Of a stretch of DNA of 64,000 nt, positions 10,801 through 23,058 are shown piece after piece. This stretch comes from Antitrichia curtipendula. Its lineage: Eukaryota; Streptophyta; Bryopsida; Hypnales; Leucodontaceae. The position numbers and the translations under genes are program-made. The notes under the pieces were generated by a model. The model saw only the letters and a list, made by a program, of their open reading frames with translations, was not told the DNA's origin and ran no database searches. Every line of letters starts with the position of its first letter. Within the stretch, counting starts at the first letter, position 1. The stretch spans positions 9,610,001-9,674,000 of the forward strand of contig OX579642.1 in NCBI GenBank assembly GCA_951230915.1. The letters are read 5' to 3'.

Positions 10801-13570
10801 AGTTTCGTTGTTTTTTTGTAAATGTCAGACACCACGATAATCAAATTAACAAACAAAATGAGAATAATATTTTTGTGCGCAGTGACTTAGAGAGAATAAC
10901 TAAAACCTGATACAATTGATCCCGGGGTGCGTCGTGAGATAGTCTCCAATATCGGATCCCTTGCCAGTCACGGCAGATATCAAGCCTTTCGGGAAACCTG
11001 CGAGATGGAATGTATGGACCATGTGCAAGCACGACACAGCTCCCTGCAGATTGAAGCTCAGTTTGTTTGTTTTTCATGTGTGTTTTAATGCTATACAGTT
11101 CATACAGTCGAGTCGATAATATGATTTTGCACCAATTTAAAATGTCCAAATAAGATTTATCCAAAATCCTTGGGGCAAGAATTTTTACCTGTGTCGGTGG
11201 CTTCAGAATAACAGCATTCCCAGCAATCAATGCCGGACCCATTTTGGACACCGCCAAATTGACAGGATAGTTGAAGGGTGGAATAGCAAGAACGACACCG
11301 AGAGGAATCTGGTCAAACGGAAGTGATCTATATATATTTAGCCACAAATTTTGAGAGAAAAAACGAAGGTGGTTCAGAAATTATAATTATAATACGGCTC
11401 TCTAGTACCGTACCTTGGATGAAAGGCAGTATTTGTTTCGATCATTTCCTGGGAATGGATCCGATACCAAGAATTTTCCTTCCGCAAGGATCCTGATGCC
11501 CTCCTCCGCCGTATAAGAAAGCAGATCACCCGATCGGACCACCTGTCGGTAAGACACATTCAAACCGTTTGAGAAAAAAGTCAAAGTGAGTCCTCACAAA
11601 AGTTGCACGAACAAGCGGTGATGCAAAACTTGACCTTATTTAGCATTATTATATACACTACACGAAGGTCAGATTCGGCACATATTAATCAAGTCCTATT
11701 TATAATTAAAAAAAAGTGTCACATGTCATCTTGTGATTGGTTTGGTTTGGTGTGAGACCCCTGAGACTTTGACATAGTGCACTTGGTTGAGCTTCATCAT
11801 GCTTGGACAAGATCCAACTAGTAGGGAGAGGTTTTGTCCACTAATTTGAAAATAGACCTTCGTTTTATGTAAACAACATCCTTAGCTTGCATTGTCGTTC
11901 ACATGACTCAGTACATTATTTCTCATAGCGGGACTCTATTTCCAAGTTACCTAGTTCATAAATCACACCAGGCTTAAAACATAGGTATATGTTCCCACTT
12001 GGTGTTAAGAGTAGTGTTAATAAAAGTTTCACGTTTGGATTTAGGTGCACTTTAGAACTAGGTTCATATAGTTCTCTCCCTAAATTGATGTGACATTGTT
12101 GGTGTGTTCACAAGTGGTAATTAGGAGTGGTGTTAGAGCTAACTATTTGAAAAAAAAGCAGACGCCAATAAATCGTACCTCCACTACGGCATCCTTCAAA
12201 GCTTTCGCCACCTCTTTCACAAGACAATCTGCGATGGGTGCTTTTTGTTCTTTCATTATGGCCGCAACTCGATGAAGAGCTTCCGCCCTTTTCCAGAGAG
12301 GTGTACGTGCCCAAACTTTTTGGGCTGACTTGGCATTGTCGATACATCTGTTCACTTCATCTTGGGTACATGCTGTCAATCACATAAATTGTTGTGAGTA
12401 CTAGTTTGTTAATACTTAGAGGAAAGATTAATGCAAGAGTAAAGACCTAATACACATGCATAGAACTTACGCAGAACCTCAATTAATAAAAAGACTCCAA
12501 TGTTACAATTTTTCTTTAACATCATAGGGTTGTTTTAAACATTACGACAGTGCCCCCCCTTCTTTTTCTTAATGCTTGACTCAGCATGGTTGAACACATA
12601 ACATTCAATAGCCTTCATGCCCACTGTCTTTCCTTCGTGCACCCTTTGTTCATCACATTGAGCCTCCATCCCCTGTCCACTTAGCTACTTATGGGTGTGA
12701 AATATTCCACACCATCTATTGTAGAGCAAAAGGCAGTGACAATGCATACTATTATTGAATGTTATGCAAGGTCTAACAATTCAGGTTGTGCCCAGTAACA
12801 TGAACTATGAAGTCCTCGGCATGTTATTTCTCATAATCATAACAAGTCCATACTTTCATGTTACGTAGGTTTTACTGCAATTTTTTACTTGAAAATCTGT
12901 AAAATTAACCTATCATGACTCATGGGAGGAGAAGGCACTTTCTTGGTACTCATTTGATTATTAAAAAAATAGTCATATTTGAGTCGAAAAGTGGTGTGAG
13001 TCTCTAGCAACAATTGAAATTATAAATGGTGTACAGTTGAGTTGTGACAAACAAGCACACCAGCACTGTCTTCTACCGATTTGAAGCAGAAAATCGTTAA
13101 TCACTTCTTAATTATGGGTATGATTGAAATGTACACCCAAATGCTAAGTAAGGTAACTCTGCCTATGACACGCCAACTTTGGACCAGCCTAAAAATGCAG
13201 GCCCAGAAATTCATGAGCAATACATGTGTCTTGTGAAATATATTGTTCATGAAGTTTTTGGCCTGCATTAGGTTGGTCCAAAATTCTGCCTGTCATAGGC
13301 AAAGTTACCTTAAATGTCATGACTTTGGTGGAGTCATTTCCACTTTTATACATAAGTTATTTATTTTCCTTCAGCTCATGCATACATTTTGAGAGATTCA
13401 TTTATGTATTGTGTGTGTAGCATACCTTGCACTTTGAAGATTGGTTTTCGTGTGGACGGATTCAAGATGGTAACGGATTGTCCCGAGCAAGATCGTTTCC
13501 ACTCGCCGTCCACATAATACTTGAAGCAATCTCCATCCAGGATTTCCTTGAAGATGCCCTTCCCGGCCAT
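7825..13570 (-). CDS. GAPN: Non-phosphorylating NADP-dependent glyceraldehyde-3-phosphate dehydrogenase (10 exons)
   Basis: Cytosolic ALDH11-family enzyme oxidising glyceraldehyde-3-phosphate to 3-phosphoglycerate with NADPH production. Exons: 13570-13426, 12372-12179, 11542-11414, 11308-11189, 11043-10907, 10727-10569, 10092-9882, 8971-8804, 8472-8356 and 7938-7825. All junctions are GT-AG and phases close to 497 aa (plant GAPN about 496). The protein begins [19 protein letters not shown] as in other plant GAPNs. [13 protein letters not shown] lies at about 166-178, the general-base Glu in QMELGGKD at about 265, the nucleophile in [10 protein letters not shown] at Cys299, and EEPFGP at about 391. 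The last exon ends [15 protein letters not shown] (about 242-250) has one Cys more than I recall in angiosperm GAPN. Intron 1 (1,053 bp) holds two inverted-repeat elements, intron 2 a third repeat, and intron 7 a tandem repeat. No organellar targeting peptide is visible. Confidence 0.96.
9390..9770. repeat. About 120-bp tandem repeat within GAPN intron 7
   Basis: Blocks containing 'aattgagcttctacgcc', 'aagcaatatcaatttccc', 'cttgataggtcctaa' and 'tgtccttctttgcaatta' recur with 'aattgagctt' at 9491, 9613 and 9731, a period of 118-122 bp. A partial, more diverged copy precedes them from about 9390. The array fills much of the 910-bp intron (9881-8972). Just beside it, near 9029 and 9251, a second pair of direct repeats starts 'tctcaatgt(a/t)gg' and contains 'ggcatgttt..atcggttaa'. 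Confidence 0.75.
11665..11795. repeat. Partial copy of the AAGGTCAGATTC element, in GAPN intron 2
   Basis: It begins 'aaggtcagattcggcac' and continues 'atcaagtcctatt', 'gtgtcacatgtcatcttg' and 'gacccctgaga', paralleling the fuller element at 43671-43809 over about 125 bp. The opposite terminal repeat is not recognisable, so this copy is truncated or diverged. Confidence 0.6.
12597..12766. mobile_element. MITE-like element in GAPN intron 1, CATAACATTCAATA ends
   Basis: The element starts CATAACATTCAATA and ends TATTGAATGTTATG, a perfect 14-bp inverted repeat over 170 bp. A second copy lies in an intron of the coiled-coil gene at 59089-59239. The two share 'atcacattgagcctcca', 'tgtagagc' and 'gcaatgac/gcagtgac' internally. 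There is no coding capacity and no clear target duplication could be read. Confidence 0.75.
13150..13311. mobile_element. Near-complete palindromic element in GAPN intron 1
   Basis: The two halves are inverted copies of each other across nearly the whole 162 bp. AAGGTAACTCTGCCTATGAC at the left end pairs with the complement of GTCATAGGCAAAGTTACCTT at the right, with further pairing through 'ttggaccagcct', 'tgcaggcc' and 'ttcatga'. The transcript of this intron would fold into a long hairpin. This is typical of a foldback MITE, and a hairpin small-RNA source is also possible. Confidence 0.75.
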
Positions 13571-14732
13571 AGCTAAGGAACCACAACAGTTGCATCCTTG
13601 TTGCCTACCTTGGTTCGTCGTTTTGACTTTTTTTTGTAAACTAGGCTTCCGCCGTGTACTAGTATTATAAAAAATGAAACTTAAGATTCTACTCAATTGC
13701 AACGCCTGCTCAAACTCACGTAGAAGTCGGTGCCCTCCACAACATGCCTACTTTGGCTATCTTTCATTTGAATGTTTCAAAAGTTTCCACTATAGAAATC
13801 AAAGTTCAATATAGGAGGTCAGATTTTGTAGAGAGGTCACACAAAATTGATGTCAAATTTTGTAGCTCAAATAGAACATGAAAACTCAAAAACAAAATTG
13901 CAAATAGCCCACACTGTCTTCATAAGAATACCAATTTTTTCAAAAAAAAAATTGAGGTGAAAATGGCATGCTAAAACTCGAGAGCAATTCTCGTGGCGAA
14001 AGAAGCATACAAAAGGGTGTAGAAGGAGACGAAAGGTAAGATGAAGGATCTAACCAAAGCAAAGGTGAGCATTGGAATTCAAGAGATGAAGAGACATGGG
14101 TTCAAAGTGACAAAGGGTCGCATTGAGTTGGTGCCTTGGAACGGTTTGTTTGAAATTTGAAGCTTATAACTTATTTGTCTTCGTAGAGTCTTTTTTCCCT
14201 ACTTTTATACAATATATCACTTTGAATTTTTGCTCCAATAACATGCGACCTTTGGGTAGAAGATGTAGAGATGCCTTAGATCTTGTAGTATAAGGGGTTC
14301 ATCTATAAGTATTGAGCATCAATTGGATCTTTTTGTTGGAGACATCTACATTTGAAAGAAGAAAACCATTGAAGCCATAGAATTAAGAAGCCCCAATTGC
14401 TTCATATGACATATGCCCTATCATCTACAAATTCACAGTGCTTCATTTATTACAATGTTGTTTTGAGTTAATTTTGCATGTTAATATGCACGTTTTATCC
14501 AAAGATGCATTACATCCAAGTTGATTGAACTCTGTCATTATCATCTACAATGCATGCATTAGTTCTCAAATCCTCATTAGATATTTAAGTTAATTCACGC
14601 TTTTAATATGTCATTGACTCCTACATCCCAAACCACTCCTAAAATTGATTCTTTTTTAACACCAAAAACAATTGTATAAAAATATTTTGAAATTTAGGCA
14701 TCTCCAAAATTCAAAGACCTTCAATTAGTCAT

Positions 14733-14776
14733 TAATACCCAGAAGATGCAAACGCATCTTTTGGGTACATAGTCAC
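14733..14776. repeat. Hairpin repeat, copy 1 (ACCCAGAAGATGCA)
   Basis: The sequence reads 'tacccagaagatgcaaacg' followed by 'catcttttgggtacatagtca'. The arms ACCCAGAAGATGC and GCATCTTTTGGGT pair with one mismatch. It matches copy 2 at 15165 nearly base for base, including the 3' flank 'acatagtca'. Confidence 0.6.
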
Positions 14777-15164
14777 TCACTCAAGTCTTTCAATTATCCC
14801 CCCCCCAAATAATTTATTTTAAAATTTTAATATTTGTTACACACACACACCTCCAATAATTTATTTTAAAATTCAATTTTTTTTATATTTGTTACACCCT
14901 CCCCCAAAAAAATTTGTGACATTTCAACTCCCCCTCCCCTCCCATTTGTAATTTTGGGAGGTGGGGAGGAGTGGCAAACAATATGGGATATATGATCCCA
15001 TATTTGTATGTTGTTTCCATATATGTATCCATACCGTATCCATATCCGTACTGTATTCGTATCCCTTATTTTTCAAGATCGACGATGGAGAAGGGTTCTA
15101 TTTTTTTTTTTTTTTTCAAAAAAAATCGACAGCTCTTGATTTTTGGAGGGACGAGGGGAGGCTA

Positions 15165-15211
15165 ATTAATACCCAGAAGATGCATTTGCATCTTCTGGGT
15201 ACATAGTCATT
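15165..15211. repeat. Hairpin repeat, copy 2 (ACCCAGAAGATGCA)
   Basis: ACCCAGAAGATGCA, two bases, then TGCATCTTCTGGGT form a perfect 14-bp-arm hairpin. The flanks 'attaat' and 'acatagtcatt' are shared with copy 1, about 430 bp upstream, so the pair are direct repeats of a palindrome, possibly the two ends of one element of about 480 bp. Confidence 0.6.
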
Positions 15212-16083
15212 TAAGTCATTGAATTCTAAAAAATTAGAATCCTTCACTTCACCTTGGAAAGAGGTGGCCCCTTGTTACCAAGCTAATCACCACAAAATGT
15301 TCCAATTATCGAAGCAATAGGCGAATTCTTTATTTCTACATAAGTCATCCTTTGGACCATTTAGGCCTATAGCATCCTTACAAAGTTAAATGAAATATGA
15401 ATTACAATATAGATTCAAAATAATTTTTGCTTAAACTATCATTAGAAATTTTTCTTTATCATTTGAATCTATATATTATTTTTAAAACAAATAAAAAGGC
15501 TCACTACAACAAATGGTATGAGGAAGAATGTCTTGCAATTGTCACATTCATAATCATAAGCCAAAAGAAGTGTGCAAACTATACTTAGTTGAATTATTCC
15601 ATTTGATGAAAAACACTGTCAACATTCATTAATATTCCAAATATAGTCACACTATCCACTAAAAAGAAACATGCTCCTCCATGTCCCTTGAATTAAATTA
15701 AATTAAACATCTGATTCATCCACTCACCTCCCAAAACCAAAATCCAAATTTTTTTGACGTGGATACAATACATGGAATACATACAAAATATATGTAGGTA
15801 TGATATATGGCATATAGATGTTTAATATAGAATATTGATATAGTACAACATATAGGTATACATGTGGGATTATACAAATACATGTGTAGAATATGAAATG
15901 TGGTTGTTAATCCCATATAAATTCCAATCTGACCAGAATGTGTTCATATAAAATATAGATATGGGGTACAGAATACAGATAAGGGGAATTTGTATGTTAC
16001 AAAGTCCTAAACCACCCTAGAGTCTCCAAAATCATGTGAAAGCACTACAATACCCAAAATTCACAGAGATGAGGTCACTGCTT

Positions 16084-19000
16084 TCACAACCCTGACTGGC
16101 ACATCCCCTTTGCAGGAGCTGACCGGAAGAACCATCTGAATAAGTGTCTGGGACCAGAGAAAAACTCCTGGAAAAATGTCACATTTGCTGGTTTCAGCAC
16201 CTCTGGCATAGTACAAATTGTCTCAAAGCTTTTCTTCATGTGGGGTGCAACCACTTTCTCCTGTTTGATAGAAAGTATGACGACCAGAAGTCAGCATATG
16301 ACAGAAGACTATAAACATAGTATTATGAAGGGGTGATGTTTCAAGTACAATCAGCAATTGAGAACAGTGATTTTTAATCTCTCTTTTAAACACAAGAGTG
16401 AAACGCTCTAATTCTAACGAAACTTCACATACAGAATAGTCTAAACTCAAGTGATTAGCTTCTGAAGTTCAGCAAAGCTTACAAGGATGAGAAATGAATG
16501 ATTTAGTAGGCTGTTCTCAGCTTATAATAGAATATTAAACAACTTCAAGTAAAAGACTAAAGATTAAAATCACCTTGAACGTCTCAACAGGACAGAAGTG
16601 TGTGCCATTACATGCCTGTTCACAGAACACAACCGTGTTAGTATCCTCCAGTGGGACTTGCCTAGCCTAAGGTAGTGTAGCCTACACTACCTTTGAACCA
16701 TGAATATTGCATCTACGATGTATCTCACAAAAGCATCTACGATTGGAAAAGAACCTAGAAGTATCTCATGTTTGGATGACATATGCATCGTAAATGAGTA
16801 AATTTTCAACCGCAGAAAACAAAAAACCCGCAAACGAGTGCCTACCTTACAACCTAGAAATGGAAAAAGATTCAAATTTAATTCTTATAAAAGATATCAA
16901 GAAAAGGACTTCCCCCCCCCAAAAAAAAAGAACACAAAAACTTGAAAGGGCAGACTGTAGGATCTTCTAGTATCATTTCAGAAACGCTTTCTCCATTGTG
17001 ATGATTTACTCACTGGCATGATCACAGGCTTTTCGTTGTGCAAAGCCTGCACCAAGTACTTCACTCCAGCCCCACCATCCGCAGGACACTTGTGAAGAAC
17101 CAAAGCGGTGTTGGCTGCGAAGGGCGCCACAATGGCACCACGCCACAGGCGCTTCTGCGGTGGCCTAAGAGGAGCCTGCAGTGGGTTTTCACTTTGAACC
17201 TGCTTGATATCTGCAAAACCAGTTCTCGTCTGGTGATGTTCATCGAGAATGAAAAGTTTCAACCCCTAAATGACCAGATGACCCAAAATAGTTGATTCCA
17301 TATCTAGAGTTGAAATAAATCATTAAAACATCTCAACAAAGGTAACAAAATGTACAAATAAGAAGACGAAACCAAAACCTATACATCTTTGAGAATAGAA
17401 ATATGTTTTGAAAGTTTCTATAATTGCCTTTAAGCTTCCGAAATCCAAATTTTCATTTTTAGCTTGTGCACTTATGGATTATTCATACTAAATTCGTACT
17501 TTGGTCATGACTTAGCAGACGACTTACCCTGGCCATCCAGAAACAGTCCAAGGAGACAAGTGAATGGAATGACGGTCTCCGCATGTGCAAACCGCATCCT
17601 GGCTTTCTCCACTAACTTCTGAGATTCTGCAGTGATCAAACAACCCAGAAAACATTCTCCGTTGCTTACTTCAGAAGTTGATTACGTAGCACTCCAAAAC
17701 GGAAGCTTGCAACAAGGTCACATGTCAATTCCTATTTGCTGAGCATGACATACCAAAGCACGCCATTGACATCCTAAGCCCCTAAATACCCAAACTAAAA
17801 ATAGAAAGTCAACCTTCGAAATTGTTGTCAATTATACTGTCGTTCAAAAATGTAGGACGTGATTTCTACTTTGCACTGATAAATTTTTTACCTTCCTTAA
17901 AGCTTCCTGATGATTAACTCCTATAGATATGGAAGCAGCAATTTGGCCGTTTGGGAAGGAAATATACTACTGCATCATCTACTCAAAATTTGAAAGACAT
18001 TACTCTAGGAACTTACGGTCAGCGGCCATAGCAGTATCGATGGATTTGACGATGTCTTCCAGAAGAGGAAAACCCATTCGATAATTTATCTTTTCTCCAT
18101 AACCTTTGAGATGATGCATTTCTAGATCATCAGCCCATTCAAGCAACTCTATCTGGAAAACATACCAACGCACAATCGAAACATATGAGATCAACAAGGA
18201 TACTATGCAGGTGTCAACTGAAGGTCTGCGCAACTGATGCAACAAGAGATTAAGCAAAGTCTACCTCTTCAGCAGTGAAAAGGGCACACGCTTGATTAAC
18301 CACATCCAACAGAGAAGCCTCCTGTTAAGAGCCAAAAACTAACATCAGATCATAATAACTACATAAGCGTTGCTTTAATTGCAAGCTTACAGGTTTTCTT
18401 TCATTTGGAAACTAACATGCAGGAAGTCAATCTAAAACCACATTTTCAGAAAACGATATGTAGAGCATCAATATTTTGGATACATTCAAAGGGACTGGGT
18501 TTTGTTTCTAAAAGCTCTTTACATTTCTGCAAAGTAACCAGAGAGTGGTCACGTCTTCGGGGGTGATTGCCAAATGATAGCGACCCCGCACAGCCTCTGC
18601 AACAAGCTCGTACACTTGCGATTGCCAAACAGATACTCTAGGCTTCCGTAGTCTTTTTGATTCCTGTATATAGCACAATCACATCATAAAAATGTATAGG
18701 CAACCTTAGAAGGTCACTTCTGGAAAAGTAATCATGCAACCACTCATTAACCACAAAGCAGAATATGAGTCCACATTACTTGTAAGTTCAACATCTACGG
18801 AAAGCCTCACATGTCATTATACTATATCTTATCTGGATTATTCATTATTTCGTGCAATATCAGAAGGAGAATTTTTTTGAATCTGCACTACGTAGCAGTT
18901 GATTGAAGCATACACCATAAAGTTCTTCGTGAGCTGCCTAAACACCCTTGAAATCAATGAATAGATAGTCTAGAAAAAGAAACCAGATTCATTTTGCGAA

Positions 19001-21091
19001 TTTATATTATGTTTGCAAAGGCATGTGCGGCTCACGTGTTAGATTTATGTATTTCCTTCCTTTCATGTAATCTTCCGTTCCCTTGTTTGCATGTGGGATC
19101 ATCTAACAGTAATTGCCTGCCTGACAATGGAATAGATCGCTTCAAAAGCTGATCATTTCTTCATAATTTTAGTGCTTCAAATCCTATCTGTGCTACAGAG
19201 GAAAAAATGTAAGACATTCTACTGCAGAATGATATGACAGAACGAACCTTGTAAGCCATACACGTGTCGTGGAAACGAAGGCGAATGTCCTGATCTTTGG
19301 TGTCGGTAACAACAGAGAAAGCACGTTGCTTTCCTGCACCCAAGGTCCCCTCACCAGCGAACAGTCCCATCCCAAATGCCACAGAACTTGCCGAAGATCT
19401 ACCAACCTGCATTCCAGAGAAGACACCTAAGCCAGAGGTCTCAAAAACAAGGACTAAATTTCAATACCAAATTTTAATCATAAGTGTCTCTGCCCAAGTA
19501 GAAATGTATAATTTTCATCTCTTTTTCCAGTACAATACTCTATACAATCTTTACCAATTAAAATTTTCAAAAACACTACCGAATTCAACAATATTTAAAT
19601 GTCACTATCCCTATAACCACATGTCACAACAAAAGAAATTCATTCTTTGGAATGATGAGTCTCAACATGTTACTGATGGTTCTAACACATATCTCATTTT
19701 CATTCGGCACCATAACTTTCTACATTGCTTAGTCTCAAAGACAATAACGTATATCTGGATGTTCTCACTTATTTACCTGAGTGGCGATTATTGGATAGAC
19801 ATCAGGATGATACTTTGCCGAGAAGATCTCCGGATACCGCATCCTTAAACGCTGCGCCAAATCGTAGAGCTCTTCCTCACCCCTGGGAAGTAACTCTCCT
19901 CCTATGTGCTCGTCGGACCATGGAGACTTCCAACCGTTGATCCAAATTGGCGGTAAGGATGTGGTCTCATTTTTAGACTTGGCTGACTCAGAGGAGAGAC
20001 AACGAAGCCTCTCCGCAAACTCTTCGAACATCTTGACTCTCTTTTCCGTAGGTCTGCGTGATCCATGCCTTGCCTGCAAGAAAAATCAAATTTGAAACAG
20101 AATGAACTCCAATTAACTGAGCATAAGTAAAAGACAACTGTTTGCGTTCCTGTAACATTTTGAGAGACCACAATACATCTGTGGAAGACATATGGGTACG
20201 AGATCAATCTGTACGAATTTCTTTCAAAGTGGTGATTGTAGACAGCAGTAAGTGACATTAGACAACCCCGTTTCTAATCAAAGGCTATGAGTAGAAACTA
20301 AGAGCACTCACCACAAGGTTTATATGTACAGGGACACAACCGTCCGGTGCGCTCTCGACCTTCTCGTTCCCAGACGGAATGCTCTTCCCAACTGCGTAGC
20401 TGCAAAGTCACATGCAAACAACAAGCAGGACATACGAACGATTTCTGTCAGAAAACTTCACAACTTCTCTACCGCCATAAGTACGTAACATGTGACCGAA
20501 CCCTGCAGGTAATCAAGAATCTGCCCAAAACATCGCCTGCAAACCCCAACCCCTGAAGGACTAGAGATTCATTGTTTAAAAATGACAAGTTAGATTGATC
20601 ATTTTGTGGAAATCCTAGACTTCAGAAGGGGCCAAATTACATATCACCAGAATCAGCAAAGAACAATGCATGTGTTGGTCAAAACATAAATAAAACTGGA
20701 CAGAAGAATGTCTCCATGTGACCTACTCAAAATCATTAAAAAACATCAGGCTTCTAAGTCCTTTCTTTCTCTCCTAAAATCGCCGACAAAAATCTCAGTA
20801 AAACAGCAGCAAGAACACGTTGCGATGTAAACCCGGTCACTCAGCAAAACTTGAGAGATCTCACAAAAATGCAGCATTACAAGAACTGCAATCGTCAATT
20901 CAATTCCAATGGCGTATAGCTGGTTCCAACAACATCCCAGGAACAGAGTCCCAATCGCACCTGGTAGAAGTGGCGATATGTTCCTTCACATCGAAGTTCG
21001 CCGGCGCAGCTCCCGCATACCAGAAATTCCCCAACAAGAGCAAACTCAGAAGCCCAAACCCCACAAAGCCAAGACCACGCGCCATCACCAT
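16084..21091 (-). CDS. MINPP1: Multiple inositol polyphosphate phosphatase-type histidine phosphatase (11 exons)
   Basis: Histidine-acid phosphatase clade that removes phosphates from inositol phosphates including phytate, in the secretory pathway or outside the cell. Exons: 21091-20961, 20399-20312, 20073-19777, 19406-19248, 18663-18523, 18321-18265, 18152-18017, 17626-17528, 17210-17014, 16615-16574 and 16260-16084. All introns are GT-AG and phases close to 507 aa. Residues 6-28 form a hydrophobic signal peptide. The phosphate-binding and nucleophile motif ARHGSRRPT is at 74-82 (His76) and the proton-donor motif HAE at 351-353. ACNGTHFCPVETFK at 436-449 and the following EKVVAPHMKKSFETIC match the C-terminal part of plant MINPP. 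About 40 residues follow (MPEVLKPANVTFF to MCQSGL), a longer tail than I recall in Arabidopsis At1g09870. The start gives MVMARG; a second in-frame ATG lies two codons on. A 20-bp repeat array lies directly upstream. Confidence 0.94.
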
Positions 21092-21109
21092 GCTTCCACC
21101 ACAATTCTC

Positions 21110-21290
21110 TCAAACTCGTTTAAAATCTCTCAATATTTAAACCAGATACTCTCAATCCTTAACGAACTCTCCCATACTTAACAAATTTCTCTCCGTACTT
21201 AACGAATCCTCTCAGTCCTTAACCAAATTCTCTTAGTTCTTAACCAATTTTCTCCGTACTTAACGAGTTCTCTCCATACTTAACACATTC
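21110..21290 (-). repeat. 20-bp tandem repeat upstream of the MINPP start codon
   Basis: On the plus strand 'cttaac' recurs at 21158, 21178, 21198, 21218, 21239, 21259 and 21279, in units such as CTTAACGAATCCTCTCAGTC and CTTAACGAGTTCTCTCCATA. Weaker units extend down to about 21117. The array begins within about 20-60 bp of the start codon, so it is likely to lie in the 5' leader or core promoter. On the mRNA strand the units read GTTAAGTACGGAGAG. Confidence 0.8.
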
Positions 21291-21799
21291 AGACCTCCCA
21301 CATGCCGACCTCGGAGGCGATTCAATCCACTCTCCTCGTCACCACGAGTCCCCACCGGCGACGCCACTTGGCGGGTTCCTGAAGCACTGGAATGTTGAAT
21401 CGGGCTCAGCTGCTGGCACGTCACAATCATTGAATCTCGCCATCTCGGGATTCCGTTCTCCCTCGATTGCTGCGGATTCTCAGCTGCACGAATTTCTCTT
21501 GCGAGTGTGAGGATTCCACGAAGACTTGTTCTTGAGGGTCGCGCATCTTCAGTCTTCGTCTCGCTGGACGTGGTGTGGTCGGTCCCGCCCTGGGAATTCG
21601 GCGCTGCCTTGGAAATGGCGGGGGGGGGTTTCAAATTTGGGGCTGAGTCGATTCACGGTAAGGACATCCTCAATGGGACCGGTATACTGCCCCTCCATAT
21701 AACCCTCTAACTTTTCAACGGTTGATAATTACAACTTTGAATTTCTATCATTGGAAGCTCATCCAAAAATATTGTGAATAGGTATAAGAAAAATCAAAT

Positions 21800-22383
21800 T
21801 TAACTTGTAAAAGTCCCAAGGTCATTTTTCTGTCAAAAATCACTTAAAATTACCAATTCTACTACATTCACCTACAAAATCAAAAGATTATTTTTCTTAT
21901 AATCTAACCATAGGATCTTGTTCTACACTTGTCTTAGATCACGTGGTAAAATATTTGTGATTTTTGACTATATAGATTGAAAGATATTAGCATTCAAAGT
22001 GAAAGAAAATTTTCTTTCAAGAAGTTGCTATGATTGCCCGCAAAGTAAGAAGCTCCATAACTTTCACATCACTGATCCAAATGGAATGAATCAAAGCTTT
22101 CCATGTAGACAAGAATAAAATGTACAAGAAAACAAATATTAAAAATTTTATTTCAATTTGCTGTGGATTTTTTTGCTGTCCAATTTCCCTTTTTTTGTAG
22201 TTATTGTGGCACAACTTTTGCTTCCAAGCACTAATTGAAATAAAAATTATATTATCAAAAATCTAATAAGTTTTTCTATCTTATGAGAAAGTTTCAAAAA
22301 AAATTCAGTAAAAATTGAGATCATAGGAACCTGTCCAAAATCCATTTTGCCCCCCACAGGAACAATGGGACTTTAGGGGTTAA
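21800..22383 (+). mobile_element. TTAA/CCCC element, copy B (short class)
   Basis: The right end 'aatgggactttaggggttaa' finishes at 22383. The left end is diverged (TTAACTTGTAAAAGTCCCA at 21800). Internal family words are present in the plus orientation: 'aggatcttgttctacacttg', 'agatcacgtggtaaaa' and 'gaaagatattagcattcaaa' near 21985, with 'cataggaacctgtcc' near the right end. At 584 bp it matches the length of copy F. Confidence 0.65.
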
Positions 22384-23058
22384 ACATTTGACAATGAAAA
22401 TAAACTACTGCTAAAGAAAGGTAAAAGACTAAAATTATATAGATTTTAGAAAATAATATTTAACTTAAATCTTCAGAAACCAAAGGTTTGAATTTTGAAA
22501 AACAAATGAATGAACATTGACATCCCAAGAACAATAAAGTACAAAACCTGTTTTTCAAAGAAATCGATGGATGAAAAACAAAAATCAGTCTCTTTGAAGA
22601 TTCTTTTGTTATTTCTTTAATATTTGTACAATATAGATTCTAAAGATTTTGCTTTACAAATATCCACTATAATTCAAAGGGTACTAGAAAATCTAGCCTC
22701 AAAAATTAACTTTTTCAATTCAAAAAATGACCCTTCAAAACAATATTAATTTTATAAAAAAATTAAATTCTTCAAAAATCACTGTAAATAGAAATTAATG
22801 TTTTGAATTTACTGGAGTTTTTATAAGGTAAAGCACAAATTTCCAATATACAATTGGTTTTAGAGGCAATTTCCAACTTTTAGCTTTAAATTTTAATGAA
22901 CAATACTAGTTTATGTACTAGTTAATCTAACCATATGGATATGATCTATGGATCATATTTTACAACTATTTTTTGAGATTCATCTTTAAATTATTATTCT
23001 AAGTTTCATTTTGTAATACATCTTTACAATTTTGAAAATCTGAACTATGACCTCGTTC

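Larger units (their letters stand above)
13571..16083. other. Intergenic region between GAPN start and MINPP stop
   Basis: It holds the GAPN promoter and leader (upstream of 13570) and the 3' flank of the MINPP gene. A T-rich tract and several A-tracts are present but no TATA box can be assigned. Two palindromic repeats (14733-14776 and 15165-15211) bracket a purine/pyrimidine-skewed stretch with C-runs near 14801 and (CA)n near 14840. From about 15770 to 15990 there is a degenerate 'atatgg/atacat' low-complexity stretch. No coding exon was recognised. Confidence 0.5.
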
